This document shows positions 1-7,963 of a stretch of DNA of 64,000 nt, one piece after another. The notes beneath the pieces are model-generated. The model made no database searches, was not told the DNA's origin, and saw nothing but the letters and a program-made list of their open reading frames with translations. The position numbers were made by a program, and so were the translations under genes. The stretch's first letter is position 1. Every line of letters starts with the position of its first letter. Origin of the DNA: Arenibacter echinorum (GTDB lineage: Bacteria > Bacteroidota > Bacteroidia > Flavobacteriales > Flavobacteriaceae); the NCBI RefSeq assembly GCF_003259375.1, contig NZ_QLLN01000008.1:124001-188000 (forward strand), written 5' to 3'.

Positions 1-1
1 G

Positions 2-577
2 GAAGCCCTTAATATGGGAATCGACAAACAGGTAAGCAAACTTACTCAAAACGATGGCTTTTTTGGTAACGAACTGGTGAAAATTATGCTTCCCGAAGAA
101 TTACAGAAAGTAGACAAGACCCTCAGGGACATTGGCTTGTCCAGCTTAGCCGATGAAGGTCTAAAAATACTGAACAGGGCCGCAGAGGATGCCGTTGGTG
201 AAGCCACACCTATATTTGTAAATGCGGTAAAGGGAATGACCTTTAGCGATGCCAAAAACATTCTTTTGGGATCGGACAATGCAGCAACCATATACCTTAC
301 CAATGCAACACAAACAGAACTGTACAATAAATTTAACCCTGTGATCAAAAATTCCTTTGAAAAAGTCGGGGCAGATAAGATCTGGAACAATTTAATTACT
401 AGATACAACAACATTCCCCTTACCAATAATGTAAATCCGGACCTTACAGATTACGTTACCCAAGAGGCCCTGAATGGCGTATTTACGATGATTGCTGTTG
501 AAGAAAAGGAGATTAGGAACAAGGTTTCCTCAAGAACCACGGATGTATTGAGAAAAGTTTTTGCCCTACAGGATTAA
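2..577 (+). CDS. DUF4197 domain-containing protein (5' end missing)
   Basis: The frame is already open at the left edge of the window: the codons before the first ATG at 14 read E-A-L-N, so the true start and any signal peptide lie outside. The visible part (about 190 residues) has the spacing of DUF4197 proteins: an N-terminal stretch ending in DGFFGN, then KIMLPEEL, then a helical remainder. DUF4197 proteins are usually exported proteins of about 230-250 residues with no assigned function, so most of the gene is present. It is followed by a clear intrinsic terminator. Family by recognition; function unknown. Confidence 0.75.
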   Translation, partial: EALNMGIDKQVSKLTQNDGFFGNELVKIMLPEELQKVDKTLRDIGLSSLADEGLKILNRAAEDAVGEATPIFVNAVKGMTFSDAKNILLGSDNAATIYLTNATQTELYNKFNPVIKNSFEKVGADKIWNNLITRYNNIPLTNNVNPDLTDYVTQEALNGVFTMIAVEEKEIRNKVSSRTTDVLRKVFALQD

Positions 578-728
578 AAATGAACAATTTATAGGCATTT
601 TACGCAATAAATCCCAATACTTTACGTTACACTTAAACAAGCATAGATTACAGCCTTTAATTTACCTAAAATAGCAATACAGATATACCTAAAGAATTTG
701 AGTTAGTATTTTTTGAGTTAGTTAGTTT

Positions 729-757
729 AAAACCGGTGGGAGCACCGGTTTTTTTGT
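729..757 (+). terminator. Rho-independent terminator after the DUF4197 gene
   Basis: An 8-bp perfect stem (AACCGGTG / CACCGGTT, 731-738 and 743-750) with a 4-base loop is followed by a T-run. It lies 150 bp beyond the stop at 577 and closes the plus-strand transcript. The rest of 578-853 shows nothing I recognise. Confidence 0.8.
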
Positions 758-853
758 TTGTGCCTTAGGCTGTTTGTGCCGAACCCGACAATCAATGGGA
801 GTTAGTGATAATATTGGACATTATTTCAGCTATTCCCTTTAGGAAATCTTAAA

Positions 854-1633
854 CTATTTTACCAAAAGATATTTTATGACCGTGTCGTTAAAAAACTGAG
901 GCTGCTCCACGTTCACTACGTGTCCACAATTCTGGACCACTATCAGTTCGGCACTTTTGTGATCCTCTACAATTTGTTTAATAGTGGGCAAGAACAAATA
1001 GTCCTCTGCCCCCATTACGTAGAGCGTTGGAATTTTTATATCCACTGTTCTAAAAAAACTAAGCAATGGATTAATCTCCGAGGTTAACTTGAACCAACGA
1101 ATAAATTCCTTTTGATACAATTTTTTCGCCTCACGAACAAAAAGTAATCGCGATTCCTTATGGTTCTTATTGGGCATAATTACAAAGGCAAAAAATTTGT
1201 ACAGCCATAAATAAGGGACTATGGATTTTAAAATAACGCCAAGTCTCATCAATATTTGTGACCTCAGGTTCAATTTCATAATGGCCCCGCCCATAATCAT
1301 GCTCTCTACCCGATGGGGATGCTTCTCTGCCAAATTTCGAATTAAAATTGTGCCCAGGGAAATTCCAATAAAATGAGATTTTTCAATCTTTTCAAAATTG
1401 ATTACTTCCAATATATCCTCGGTTATATTATCAAAAGTATACTTATTCTTAAAGGCATCCTTTAGATGTATCTTAGAGTTCCCATGACCCCGTAGATCCA
1501 AGAGAAGTACATTAAAATGCTTTTTAAATTCCCGAAGCTGCTTATACCAAATAGTGGAGCTGCCTCCTGCACCATGTACAAAAGTCACCCATTTGGCAGA
1601 GGTATCGTGGCTATGTATATTATAACTTATCAA
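854..1633 (-). CDS. Alpha/beta hydrolase
   Basis: A 259-residue single-domain alpha/beta hydrolase, probably cytoplasmic since no signal peptide is visible. The oxyanion motif HGAGG is at residues 20-24, the nucleophile elbow G-I-S-L-G puts the catalytic Ser at 92, and Asp211 (GAED) and His238 (NCGH) complete the triad. The substrate cannot be told; relatives include esterases and C-C hydrolases. The only in-frame start after an upstream stop is a TTG at 1633 (or an ATA one codon earlier). An out-of-frame ATG at 1640 gives only six codons. A weak TACATTTA box lies upstream. Monocistronic by position. Confidence 0.85.
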   Translation of the reverse strand: MISYNIHSHDTSAKWVTFVHGAGGSSTIWYKQLREFKKHFNVLLLDLRGHGNSKIHLKDAFKNKYTFDNITEDILEVINFEKIEKSHFIGISLGTILIRNLAEKHPHRVESMIMGGAIMKLNLRSQILMRLGVILKSIVPYLWLYKFFAFVIMPNKNHKESRLLFVREAKKLYQKEFIRWFKLTSEINPLLSFFRTVDIKIPTLYVMGAEDYLFLPTIKQIVEDHKSAELIVVQNCGHVVNVEQPQFFNDTVIKYLLVK

Positions 1634-1797
1634 TATTCATTTTTTATAAATGTAGTGTTATTTCCAATACACTTTATATGGATCCAATAAATCAAAATAT
1701 ACTTTTCAACATTGCTACAAGGTAAAAAAATAGATAAATTACCTGATTATTGGATAAATGCACTTTCAGATGGCTCCCCTTAAACCTTGTTTCTAGC

Positions 1798-1805
1798 TAT
1801 ATTTG
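1798..1805 (+). promoter_or_regulatory. -7 promoter box TATATTTG
   Basis: Matches the Bacteroidota -7 consensus TAnnTTTG and sits 15 bp before the ATG of the small gene at 1821. No clear -33 TTG at normal spacing. Confidence 0.5.
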
Positions 1806-1820
1806 TAAGAAAAAAATTAT

Positions 1821-2018
1821 ATGGAAAATCAGTATTGCAAAGTTGGATCGGTTTCCCCAATAATCAACGGTTCAAAAGAAATAAGCTTTTTGGAATACCA
1901 ATACAAAAGTTTCATGGACAAGGCTACCAGCGAAAAACATTCCAATTCAAAACTTGCCGAATTTTTTGAATTGAAAGCTGCAAAAATCCAAAAAATCATT
2001 CAAACCCTGACACATTAA
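1821..2018 (+). CDS. Small hypothetical protein
   Basis: A 65-residue reading frame with its own -7 box just upstream, which is the main reason to call it a gene. The product is soluble, has no membrane segment or cysteine pair, and is predicted by eye to be mostly helical with a Lys-rich C-terminal half (residues 35-60). It ends six bases before the convergent pyrF stop. I do not recognise a family. A longer frame 1787-1969 overlaps it in another phase and looks like chance. Confidence 0.45.
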   Translation: MENQYCKVGSVSPIINGSKEISFLEYQYKSFMDKATSEKHSNSKLAEFFELKAAKIQKIIQTLTH

Positions 2019-2024
2019 GGAAAC

Positions 2025-2843
2025 TTAGCGTTTTTTAAGTTCCAAACTCATTTCCTGCTGCAATTCTTTTGCCTTTTCGGCAGAAGCTTGTGCAAAATTG
2101 TCTTGGTCCGAGGCATATATAATTCCCCTGGAGGAGTTTACCAAAAGACCTACATTATCACTCATTCCATATCTGCACACTTCAGCTAAACTGCCACCTT
2201 GTACCCCTACTCCCGGTACCAAAAGAAAACTGTTAGGAATAATATTTCTTATTTCTGTCAAAAAAGTCGCCTTGGTCGCACCTACAACATACATTAAGTT
2301 TTCCGAATTTTCATAGGTTTTCGAAATTTCCAGCACCTGCTTGTAGAGCTCCTTTCCATCTACCATTTTAGTTTGAAAATCGAACGCCCCCATATTGGAA
2401 GTTAATGCCAACAATATAGTATGCTTATCCTTAAAAGCCAGAAATGGTTCCACAGAATCCCTGCCCATATAAGGTGCAATGGTCACAGAATCGAATCCTA
2501 AATCCTCAAAAAAGGCTTTGGCATAACGGGTGGAGGTATTACCAATATCCCCACGTTTGGCATCTGCAATAGTAAATATTTCAGGGTAATTGATATTTAA
2601 ATAATTGATGGTTTTTTCCAAAGCCTGCCATCCCTTTATCCCATAAGCTTCATAAAAGGCGGTATTGGGCTTATAGGCAACACATAAATGATGTGTAGCA
2701 TCAATTATAGCTTTGTTAAAAGCGAAAATGGGATCTTCCTCCTTTAATAGGTGCTTTGGAACCTTATCCAAGTCCGTATCCAACCCAATACAAAGAAAGG
2801 ATTCCTTTTTTCGAATCTGTCCAACTAAAAAATCAGTGGTCAT
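2025..2843 (-). CDS. pyrF: Orotidine 5'-phosphate decarboxylase
   Basis: Converts OMP to UMP, the last step of de novo pyrimidine synthesis. The catalytic motif DAKRGD is at residues 94-99, followed by [17 protein letters not shown] and NSSRGI near the C-terminus form the phosphate site. At 272 residues it is the longer bacterial/mycobacterial type of PyrF rather than the 230-residue E. coli type. The gene starts 5 bp after the prfA stop on the same strand, so the two are almost certainly co-transcribed, a pairing common in flavobacteria. Confidence 0.96.
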   Translation of the reverse strand: MTTDFLVGQIRKKESFLCIGLDTDLDKVPKHLLKEEDPIFAFNKAIIDATHHLCVAYKPNTAFYEAYGIKGWQALEKTINYLNINYPEIFTIADAKRGDIGNTSTRYAKAFFEDLGFDSVTIAPYMGRDSVEPFLAFKDKHTILLALTSNMGAFDFQTKMVDGKELYKQVLEISKTYENSENLMYVVGATKATFLTEIRNIIPNSFLLVPGVGVQGGSLAEVCRYGMSDNVGLLVNSSRGIIYASDQDNFAQASAEKAKELQQEMSLELKKR

Positions 2844-2848
2844 AGGAA

Positions 2849-3925
2849 TTAAAATATCTCAGAGGCTTCCTTTAATTTCTCCGTATTGTCAACCAAACTT
2901 AGTTCGTCTATAATACGTTGAATATCGCCATTAATAATGTTTTGAAGGTCGTAAAGCGTTAATCCGATCCTATGATCCGTTACCCTACCTTGTGGGTAAT
3001 TATAGGTTCTAATTTTAGCCGAACGGTCACCACTACTTACCTGGGAATTTCTCTTGGCGGAATCTTCCTCCTGTTTTTTTGCCAATTCCATATCGTACAA
3101 TCTGGAGCGTAAAACCTTAAATGCCTTTTCCTTGTTTTTATGCTGTGATTTCTGATCTTGACATTGTGCTACCAAGCCTGTTGGAAGGTGGGTTAAACGC
3201 ACAGCGGAATAAGTCGTGTTTACAGATTGACCTCCTGGTCCCGAGGAACAGAAAAAATCTATCCTCACTTCCTTGGGATCTATCTGTACATCAAAATCCT
3301 CGGCCTCGGGAAGCACCATTACCGTAGCAGCACTGGTATGCACCCTTCCTTGGGTTTCGGTCTGTGGTACACGCTGCACACGGTGCACCCCAGCTTCAAA
3401 CTTAAGGGTACCGTATACATCCTCGCCTGTAACCTCGAACTGAATTTCTTTGTACCCGCCACTTGTACCTTCGCTTAGGTCAATCACATTCGTCTTCCAT
3501 CCTTTAGACTCGCAATATTTGGTGTACATTCTGAAAAGGTCACCGGCAAAAATACTAGCTTCATCCCCTCCAGTACCTGCTCTTACCTCTACCACCACGT
3601 TTTTGGAATCTTCAGGATCTTTGGGAATCAACATCAATTTAATCTCCTCCTCCAATTTGGGCAATTTTTCCTTGGCCTCCTCCAATTGCATTTTGGCCAT
3701 ATCCACCATTTCAGGATCACTGCCATCGGACAGAATCTCCTCTGCCTCGGATATATTATTGGTATACTCCAAATAAAGATCCCTCTTGTCTACAAGTTGT
3801 TTTAAATCCTTATATTCCTTGTTTAGTGCCACATAACGCTTTTGATCAGCAATAATACCAGGCTGAATTATAAGGTCCGAAACCTCATCAAAGCGTTGCT
3901 TTACTATGTTTAATTTATCTATCAT
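2849..3925 (-). CDS. prfA: Peptide chain release factor 1
   Basis: Terminates translation at UAA and UAG. The GGQ motif that triggers peptidyl-tRNA hydrolysis is at residues 231-233 inside [10 protein letters not shown]. The stop-codon-reading PxT motif is PQT at 187-189, where E. coli RF1 has PAT; this change is consistent with other Bacteroidota sequences as I remember them. I start at the internal ATG (MIDKLNIV, 358 residues). The frame extends 15 codons further upstream, but that extension crosses the presumed -7 box at 3947-3954. Operon with pyrF; divergent from the ABC genes. Confidence 0.96.
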   Translation of the reverse strand: MIDKLNIVKQRFDEVSDLIIQPGIIADQKRYVALNKEYKDLKQLVDKRDLYLEYTNNISEAEEILSDGSDPEMVDMAKMQLEEAKEKLPKLEEEIKLMLIPKDPEDSKNVVVEVRAGTGGDEASIFAGDLFRMYTKYCESKGWKTNVIDLSEGTSGGYKEIQFEVTGEDVYGTLKFEAGVHRVQRVPQTETQGRVHTSAATVMVLPEAEDFDVQIDPKEVRIDFFCSSGPGGQSVNTTYSAVRLTHLPTGLVAQCQDQKSQHKNKEKAFKVLRSRLYDMELAKKQEEDSAKRNSQVSSGDRSAKIRTYNYPQGRVTDHRIGLTLYDLQNIINGDIQRIIDELSLVDNTEKLKEASEIF

Positions 3926-3946
3926 ATACAATCTACACTTGGACTG

Positions 3947-3954
3947 CGAATTTA
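3947..3954 (-). promoter_or_regulatory. -7 promoter box TAAATTCG for prfA
   Basis: A one-mismatch match to TAnnTTTG reading leftward, 22 bp before the chosen prfA ATG at 3925. It argues against the longer reading frame. Confidence 0.4.
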
Positions 3955-3957
3955 CGA

Positions 3958-3965
3958 TAATTTTG
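3958..3965 (+). promoter_or_regulatory. -7 promoter box TAATTTTG for the ABC genes
   Basis: Exact TAnnTTTG match 28 bp before the ATG at 3993. The prfA box lies directly beside it on the other strand, so the two divergent promoters are packed within 20 bp. Confidence 0.5.
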
Positions 3966-3992
3966 TACATTTAAGCATATCCTATTCAATAG

Positions 3993-4316
3993 ATGAATTC
4001 AATTTTCAATTTCAGAACCTATCAATTGAGTTTCCACTTTGCCCAGCCTTACCTTTGGATATCATTTCTTATTACGGTTTTTATGCTATTTAGCGGGAGT
4101 GTTATTTTTAAGATATCCCACCTAAATACCATGATCCTGAGTTCCAAAATATTGTTCTATGTAGGGATCTACCTGGCCTATTATGACATAGGGTTGAGAA
4201 AGCGCTTAACGTTTTATCAAAATTTTGGCCTATCCAAAACAGCCCTTATCTTAATTTCATTTCTCATAGATACCTTCATAACCGTAATATTCATTAAGCT
4301 CCTCCGTTTATTTTGA
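3993..4316 (+). CDS. Small polytopic membrane protein, partner of the ABC ATPase
   Basis: A 107-residue protein with about three hydrophobic helices (roughly residues 20-40, 48-65 and 82-104) and a basic loop (GLRKRLTFYQNFG) between the second and third. It has no signal peptide and no recognised family. Its stop overlaps the TTG start of the ATPase gene (TTGA), so the two are translationally coupled and the product is probably the membrane half, or one membrane subunit, of that transporter. It is much smaller than a normal six-helix permease, so it would have to oligomerise or act otherwise. Function unknown. Confidence 0.75.
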   Translation: MNSIFNFRTYQLSFHFAQPYLWISFLITVFMLFSGSVIFKISHLNTMILSSKILFYVGIYLAYYDIGLRKRLTFYQNFGLSKTALILISFLIDTFITVIFIKLLRLF

Positions 4317-4960
4317 CCTTGGAAATAGACAGCGTTGATTTGGAGTTTGCTGGAAGAAAGATCCTGTACGGGATTTACATTAAGTCGGAACAGGGAAAAG
4401 TCACTGGAATCCTTGGAAGAAATGGCAGTGGGAAAACTTCCTTGTTGAGAATTTTATTTGGGGATCTACAACCCAAATACAAGAACATTCGCAGCAATGG
4501 AAAGTGCCTTCCAAAACCCTTGTACTTAACAGAAAAAATAGGTTACCTACCCCAATATTCCCTTTTGCCCAAGCATTTAAGCATTAAGCTAGCCTTTGGA
4601 CTTTTCAAGGTTTCATGGGAGCAATTCATTAACCATTTCCAAAGTTTTAAAGTTTACGACAAGACCCGGATCAAAAATTTATCCAGCGGAGAAATTAGGG
4701 TTATCGAAGCTTACTTAGTGCTCATGTCCAACAAGGAAATTATACTTCTGGACGAGCCCTTTTCCTTCATTGCACCAATATATGTGGAGAAATTCAAGGC
4801 TCTTGTGAATCAAGTTAAGAAAAGGAGTATTATAATCCTGACCGATCATTTTTACAATGATATTTTAGCTGTAAGCGATACGGTCTATCTTCTAAAGAAC
4901 GGTTGTTCCAAAAAAATAGAAGACAAGAAAGAACTCAAGAGGGAAGGATATATTAATTAG
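4313..4960 (+). CDS. ABC transporter ATP-binding protein
   Basis: A 215-residue ABC ATPase with all core motifs: Walker A GRNGSGKT at 35-42, Q-loop Gln81, signature LSSGE at 123-127, Walker B IILLDE at 143-148 and the switch His179. It is short for the family, with little beyond the nucleotide-binding fold. The start is TTG at 4313, four bases inside the preceding gene. Substrate unknown. The only linked membrane protein is the 107-residue product upstream. Ends 4 bp before the convergent apbE stop. Confidence 0.88.
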   Translation: MTLEIDSVDLEFAGRKILYGIYIKSEQGKVTGILGRNGSGKTSLLRILFGDLQPKYKNIRSNGKCLPKPLYLTEKIGYLPQYSLLPKHLSIKLAFGLFKVSWEQFINHFQSFKVYDKTRIKNLSSGEIRVIEAYLVLMSNKEIILLDEPFSFIAPIYVEKFKALVNQVKKRSIIILTDHFYNDILAVSDTVYLLKNGCSKKIEDKKELKREGYIN

Positions 4961-4963
4961 AAC

Positions 4964-5950
4964 TCAATTGAATAAGATGCCGCTACTTTTGTGCATTTTG
5001 TTGTTACCATCCACAATTATTGCCTCGGTCCCCTTTAATTGATTTATCAGTGCCATTCCCGAATCCACACCAAGTACAAAAATAGCCGTAGCCAAAGCAT
5101 CCGACCATTCGGCTGTTTTTGAAAAGACCGATACACTATTTATTCCTGAAATAGGATTTCCGGTCCGGGGATCGAGAATATGGGAATATTTCTTTCCGTC
5201 AAATGTGATATATTTATCGTAACTCTCGGAAGTAGCTACTGAAGATTCCAGAACGGGCAGCCACGAAAATATTTTGTCTTTGCTCAGTGGGTTTGCAATG
5301 CCTATCAACCACTTTTCCCCAGTAGCCTTGGTACCCCAAGTAGTTAGATCACCGGAAGCATTGATAACCCCCGCGCTAACCTGCTTCCCCACTAAAAGTT
5401 CTTTGGCCTTATCAGCGGCATAGCCCTTAGCTATACCTCCAAGACCGATCTTCATCCCTTTCAATTGCAGAAAGACCGTATGCTCAACCTCATTGAGGAT
5501 AATTTTTTTATACCCCACCTTGCTTACGGATTGTAAAATTTCGTCCTTGGTAGGCTTATATTTCATGGAACCATCAAACTTCCAGATCTTATCCAACCCG
5601 GCAAATGTAATATCAAATGCACCATTGGTTATTTCAGAAATCTGATTTGCCCTTTCAATTAGTTTGAACAGCTCTACACTTACCTTCACCGGTTTTATTC
5701 CGGCGTTTTTATTGATTTTTGAAGTTTCTGATTCCTCGTCCCATGAAGATATCAGTTTTTCTATCCTTTTAATTTCAGAAACAGCCTCTTCAATATTTAT
5801 ATAACCCATTTCCTCATTATCGGCCACCACAGTGATATCAAATTTATCGCCCATTAAGTTCACCGATCGCTGAACGGTAACATACTTAAGCTCCTGGGCA
5901 TGGCCTATTAGCACCATACAGCAAATTAAAATAGAAAATAAAGCCCTCAC
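4964..5950 (-). CDS. apbE: FAD:protein FMN transferase (ApbE family)
   Basis: Attaches FMN covalently to Thr or Ser of exported redox proteins such as NqrB/NqrC or RnfG-type subunits. It has a cleavable signal peptide (residues 1-19, ending GHAQ, no lipobox Cys), so it should act in the periplasm. Family motifs: LGGIAKGYA (170-178), ASGDL (198-202), SHILDPRTG (256-264) and AEWSDALATA (280-289), carrying the Mg2+ and FAD ligands. The start is GTG at 5950, overlapping as GTGA the stop of the degraded frame upstream. It lies downstream of a Rieske lipoprotein, which suggests an exported electron-transfer role. Confidence 0.92.
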   Translation of the reverse strand: MRALFSILICCMVLIGHAQELKYVTVQRSVNLMGDKFDITVVADNEEMGYINIEEAVSEIKRIEKLISSWDEESETSKINKNAGIKPVKVSVELFKLIERANQISEITNGAFDITFAGLDKIWKFDGSMKYKPTKDEILQSVSKVGYKKIILNEVEHTVFLQLKGMKIGLGGIAKGYAADKAKELLVGKQVSAGVINASGDLTTWGTKATGEKWLIGIANPLSKDKIFSWLPVLESSVATSESYDKYITFDGKKYSHILDPRTGNPISGINSVSVFSKTAEWSDALATAIFVLGVDSGMALINQLKGTEAIIVDGNNKMHKSSGILFN

Positions 5951-6180
5951 CCTAGAACAAAATTAAACATTGAAGTTTTTTTCTTTTTGTCCAGAATAAG
6001 TGTATAGTAATTGCAGAGCCTAGATCCACTCAGTGCAAACCAAAAAACATTAACCGAAACGGCACTACTTGACGCGAGAATTGTGAACGACCTCCCAATG
6101 CGAAGAGATTGCAAAGGAAATGGCCATAAGACATAAAATAAGAGTCCGAACAATGATTTTAAGGAAAATCCCATTTAAGC
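5947..6180 (-). pseudogene. Possible decayed YceI-like gene between the Rieske and apbE genes
   Basis: Two minus-strand frames each carry protein-like sequence. One reads as a signal peptide (LILCLMAISFAISS) and then HWEVVHNSRVK before a TAG. A second frame continues from about 6073 with VSVNVFWFAL and ends at the TGA that overlaps the apbE start. A hydrophobic leader followed by W-x-V-x3-S-R-V-K and then N-V-x-F would suit the N-terminus of a YceI-like lipid-binding protein joined across a frameshift, with the rest deleted. This is inference from short matches. The alternative is an intact 75-residue protein in the second frame (5947-6174), which I think less likely. Confidence 0.28.
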
Positions 6181-6201
6181 AAGTGGTTAAAAAAAAATTG
6201 A

Positions 6202-6645
6202 TTATTCAAAAACACGCAGGATCTGCCCGTCTAACTCCGTTTTAAATATTTTCAGGGGCTTTGAAACATCATTACCAATTTGATTTAAAGGGGTGCCGGT
6301 CTGACTAAAGGTGGAACCATGGGTAGAACACTTGAAATAGCCTCCATTATCCGTTTTAAAACTTATCCCATCGGTCTGTTGATGACTGCAGACTTGACTT
6401 GCTGCCACAAAATCACCCGCCAAGTTTTTTACAACGACCACATAATTCTTAATTATGAAATCGCCATTGTTTTGCAATTTGGCTCCTTCTGCTGAACTTA
6501 GATCAATGGTAAAATCCACACCTGTTGGTACTGGTTTAGGATCTATAACTTCATCGCTATCCGATGAACAACCATGTAAGCAGGGAAAAGTAAGGGCAAA
6601 TGCTGCTCCGGTACCTAAAGTCCTTAAAAACTGCTTTCTTTCCAT
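6202..6645 (-). CDS. Rieske [2Fe-2S] lipoprotein
   Basis: A 147-residue exported Rieske protein. The signal peptide ends in the lipobox LHGC, with Cys26 as the lipid anchor. The cluster ligands are Cys86-x-His88 (VCSHQ) and Cys106-x2-His109 (CSTHG), enclosing a single Rieske fold at about residues 62-147. It should be an electron carrier tethered in the envelope. The short spacing between the two ligand motifs and the small size are more like arsenite oxidase or ferredoxin-type Rieske subunits than bc1. The partner is not visible here; apbE lies downstream in the same direction. Confidence 0.9.
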   Translation of the reverse strand: MERKQFLRTLGTGAAFALTFPCLHGCSSDSDEVIDPKPVPTGVDFTIDLSSAEGAKLQNNGDFIIKNYVVVVKNLAGDFVAASQVCSHQQTDGISFKTDNGGYFKCSTHGSTFSQTGTPLNQIGNDVSKPLKIFKTELDGQILRVFE

Positions 6646-6673
6646 AACGTAATTTCTTTATAAAACAACGTAG

Positions 6674-6694
6674 GAAAAAGGGTATTCGTATACC
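6674..6694 (-). terminator. Short intrinsic terminator after purM
   Basis: Reading leftward, directly after the purM stop, GGTAT-ACGA-ATACC is followed by CTTTTT. The stem is only 5-6 bp, so it may be weak. Confidence 0.5.
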
Positions 6695-7873
6695 TTAATA
6701 CACAAAGGTGCCGAACTCGCTTTTAATTGTGAGCTTTTTAACAGAATTCTCTTCCACCCTACCTACAATTTGGGCCGAAACCCCAAAGCCTTCCGAAATG
6801 GCAATAAGGTCTTCTGCAATAGCAGGATTTACATACAATTCCAATCTATGTCCGCAATTAAAAACTTGATACATTTCCTTCCAGTCGGTCCCCGATTGTT
6901 CTTGAATTAATTTGAACAAAGGAGGAATGGGAAACAAGTTGTCCTTAACAATATGGAGCTTATCTATAAAATGAAGAATTTTGGTCTGTGCACCTCCACT
7001 GCAATGTACCATTCCATGGATATCTTTAGCACTGTATTTACCTAGAATTTTTTTAACAATGGGAGCATAGGTACGGGTTGGGGATAACACCAATTTTCCC
7101 GCATCCAAGGGGGCGTTGGGAACCTGATCCGTCAACTTCACATTACCGGAATACACCAGATCTTCGGGCACTGCCGCATCATAACTTTCAGGATACTTTT
7201 CTGCCAAGTATTTTGCAAAAACGTCGTGCCTGGCAGAGGTAAGTCCGTTGCTCCCCATACCGCCGTTATATTCCTTTTCGTAGCTGGCCTGTCCTGAGGA
7301 AGATAAGCCAACAATTACATCTCCAGCTTCAATATTGGCATTATTGATCACTTCACTCCTTTTCAATCTTGCCGTTACGGTGGAATCCACTATAATGGTG
7401 CGTACCAAATCCCCTACATCTGCCGTTTCCCCTCCGGTTGACCTTATCGTGATCCCATGTTTTTCCAAATCCTCGATCAACTCTTCCGTACCATTGATTA
7501 TGGCGGATATAACCTCTCCAGGAATTAAATTCTTGTTTCTTCCTATAGTAGAGGACAACATAATATTATCCGTAGCCCCAACACAAATAAGATCGTCCAC
7601 ATTCATGATAAGGGCATCTTGTGCTATTCCTTTCCATACGGAAATATCACCTGTCTCTTTCCAATACATATAGGCCAAGGAGGATTTAGTTCCGGCGCCA
7701 TCGGCGTGCATCACCAAACAGTACTCATCATCATTGGTGAGGTAATCGGGCACAATTTTGCAAAAAGCCTTGGGAAACAATCCCTTATCAATGTTTTTTA
7801 TGGCATTGTGCACGTCTTCCTTGGAAGCAGAAACCCCTCTTTGATCGTATCTTTTGCTATTTGATGAGCTCAT
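6695..7873 (-). CDS. purM: Phosphoribosylformylglycinamidine cyclo-ligase (AIR synthetase)
   Basis: Closes the imidazole ring in purine synthesis (FGAM + ATP to AIR). Family motifs: DGAGTK at 58-63, DDLICVGA at 93-100, GGETADV at 147-153 and GLSSSGQ in the middle. At 392 residues it is about 45 longer than E. coli PurM (345), which fits the longer Bacteroidota form. It stands alone, not in a pur cluster. An exact -7 box (TATTTTTG) lies 17 bp upstream of the ATG, and a small terminator follows the stop. Confidence 0.92.
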   Translation of the reverse strand: MSSSNSKRYDQRGVSASKEDVHNAIKNIDKGLFPKAFCKIVPDYLTNDDEYCLVMHADGAGTKSSLAYMYWKETGDISVWKGIAQDALIMNVDDLICVGATDNIMLSSTIGRNKNLIPGEVISAIINGTEELIEDLEKHGITIRSTGGETADVGDLVRTIIVDSTVTARLKRSEVINNANIEAGDVIVGLSSSGQASYEKEYNGGMGSNGLTSARHDVFAKYLAEKYPESYDAAVPEDLVYSGNVKLTDQVPNAPLDAGKLVLSPTRTYAPIVKKILGKYSAKDIHGMVHCSGGAQTKILHFIDKLHIVKDNLFPIPPLFKLIQEQSGTDWKEMYQVFNCGHRLELYVNPAIAEDLIAISEGFGVSAQIVGRVEENSVKKLTIKSEFGTFVY

Positions 7874-7889
7874 GAATAAAAGTTTGCGA

Positions 7890-7897
7890 CAAAAATA
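7890..7897 (-). promoter_or_regulatory. -7 promoter box TATTTTTG for purM
   Basis: Exact TAnnTTTG match, 17 bp before the purM ATG at 7873; predicts a leader of about 10 nt. Confidence 0.55.
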
Positions 7898-7908
7898 GGA
7901 GAATCCAC

Positions 7909-7938
7909 AAAAAAAAGCCCACTAATTGTAGGCTTTTA
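7909..7938 (-). terminator. Rho-independent terminator after the GSIII gene
   Basis: Reading leftward: AAAGCCTAC, loop AATTA, GTGGGCTTT (one G-U pair), then a run of at least eight T. It separates glnN from the purM promoter just beyond. Confidence 0.75.
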
Positions 7939-7963
7939 ATACAATAATATCTAAATGTCCAAT

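Noticed and set aside
1787-1969. 60-codon frame overlapping the small gene at 1821
   Set aside because: It begins upstream of the -7 box at 1798-1805 and has no recognisable features; the alternative frame fits the promoter.
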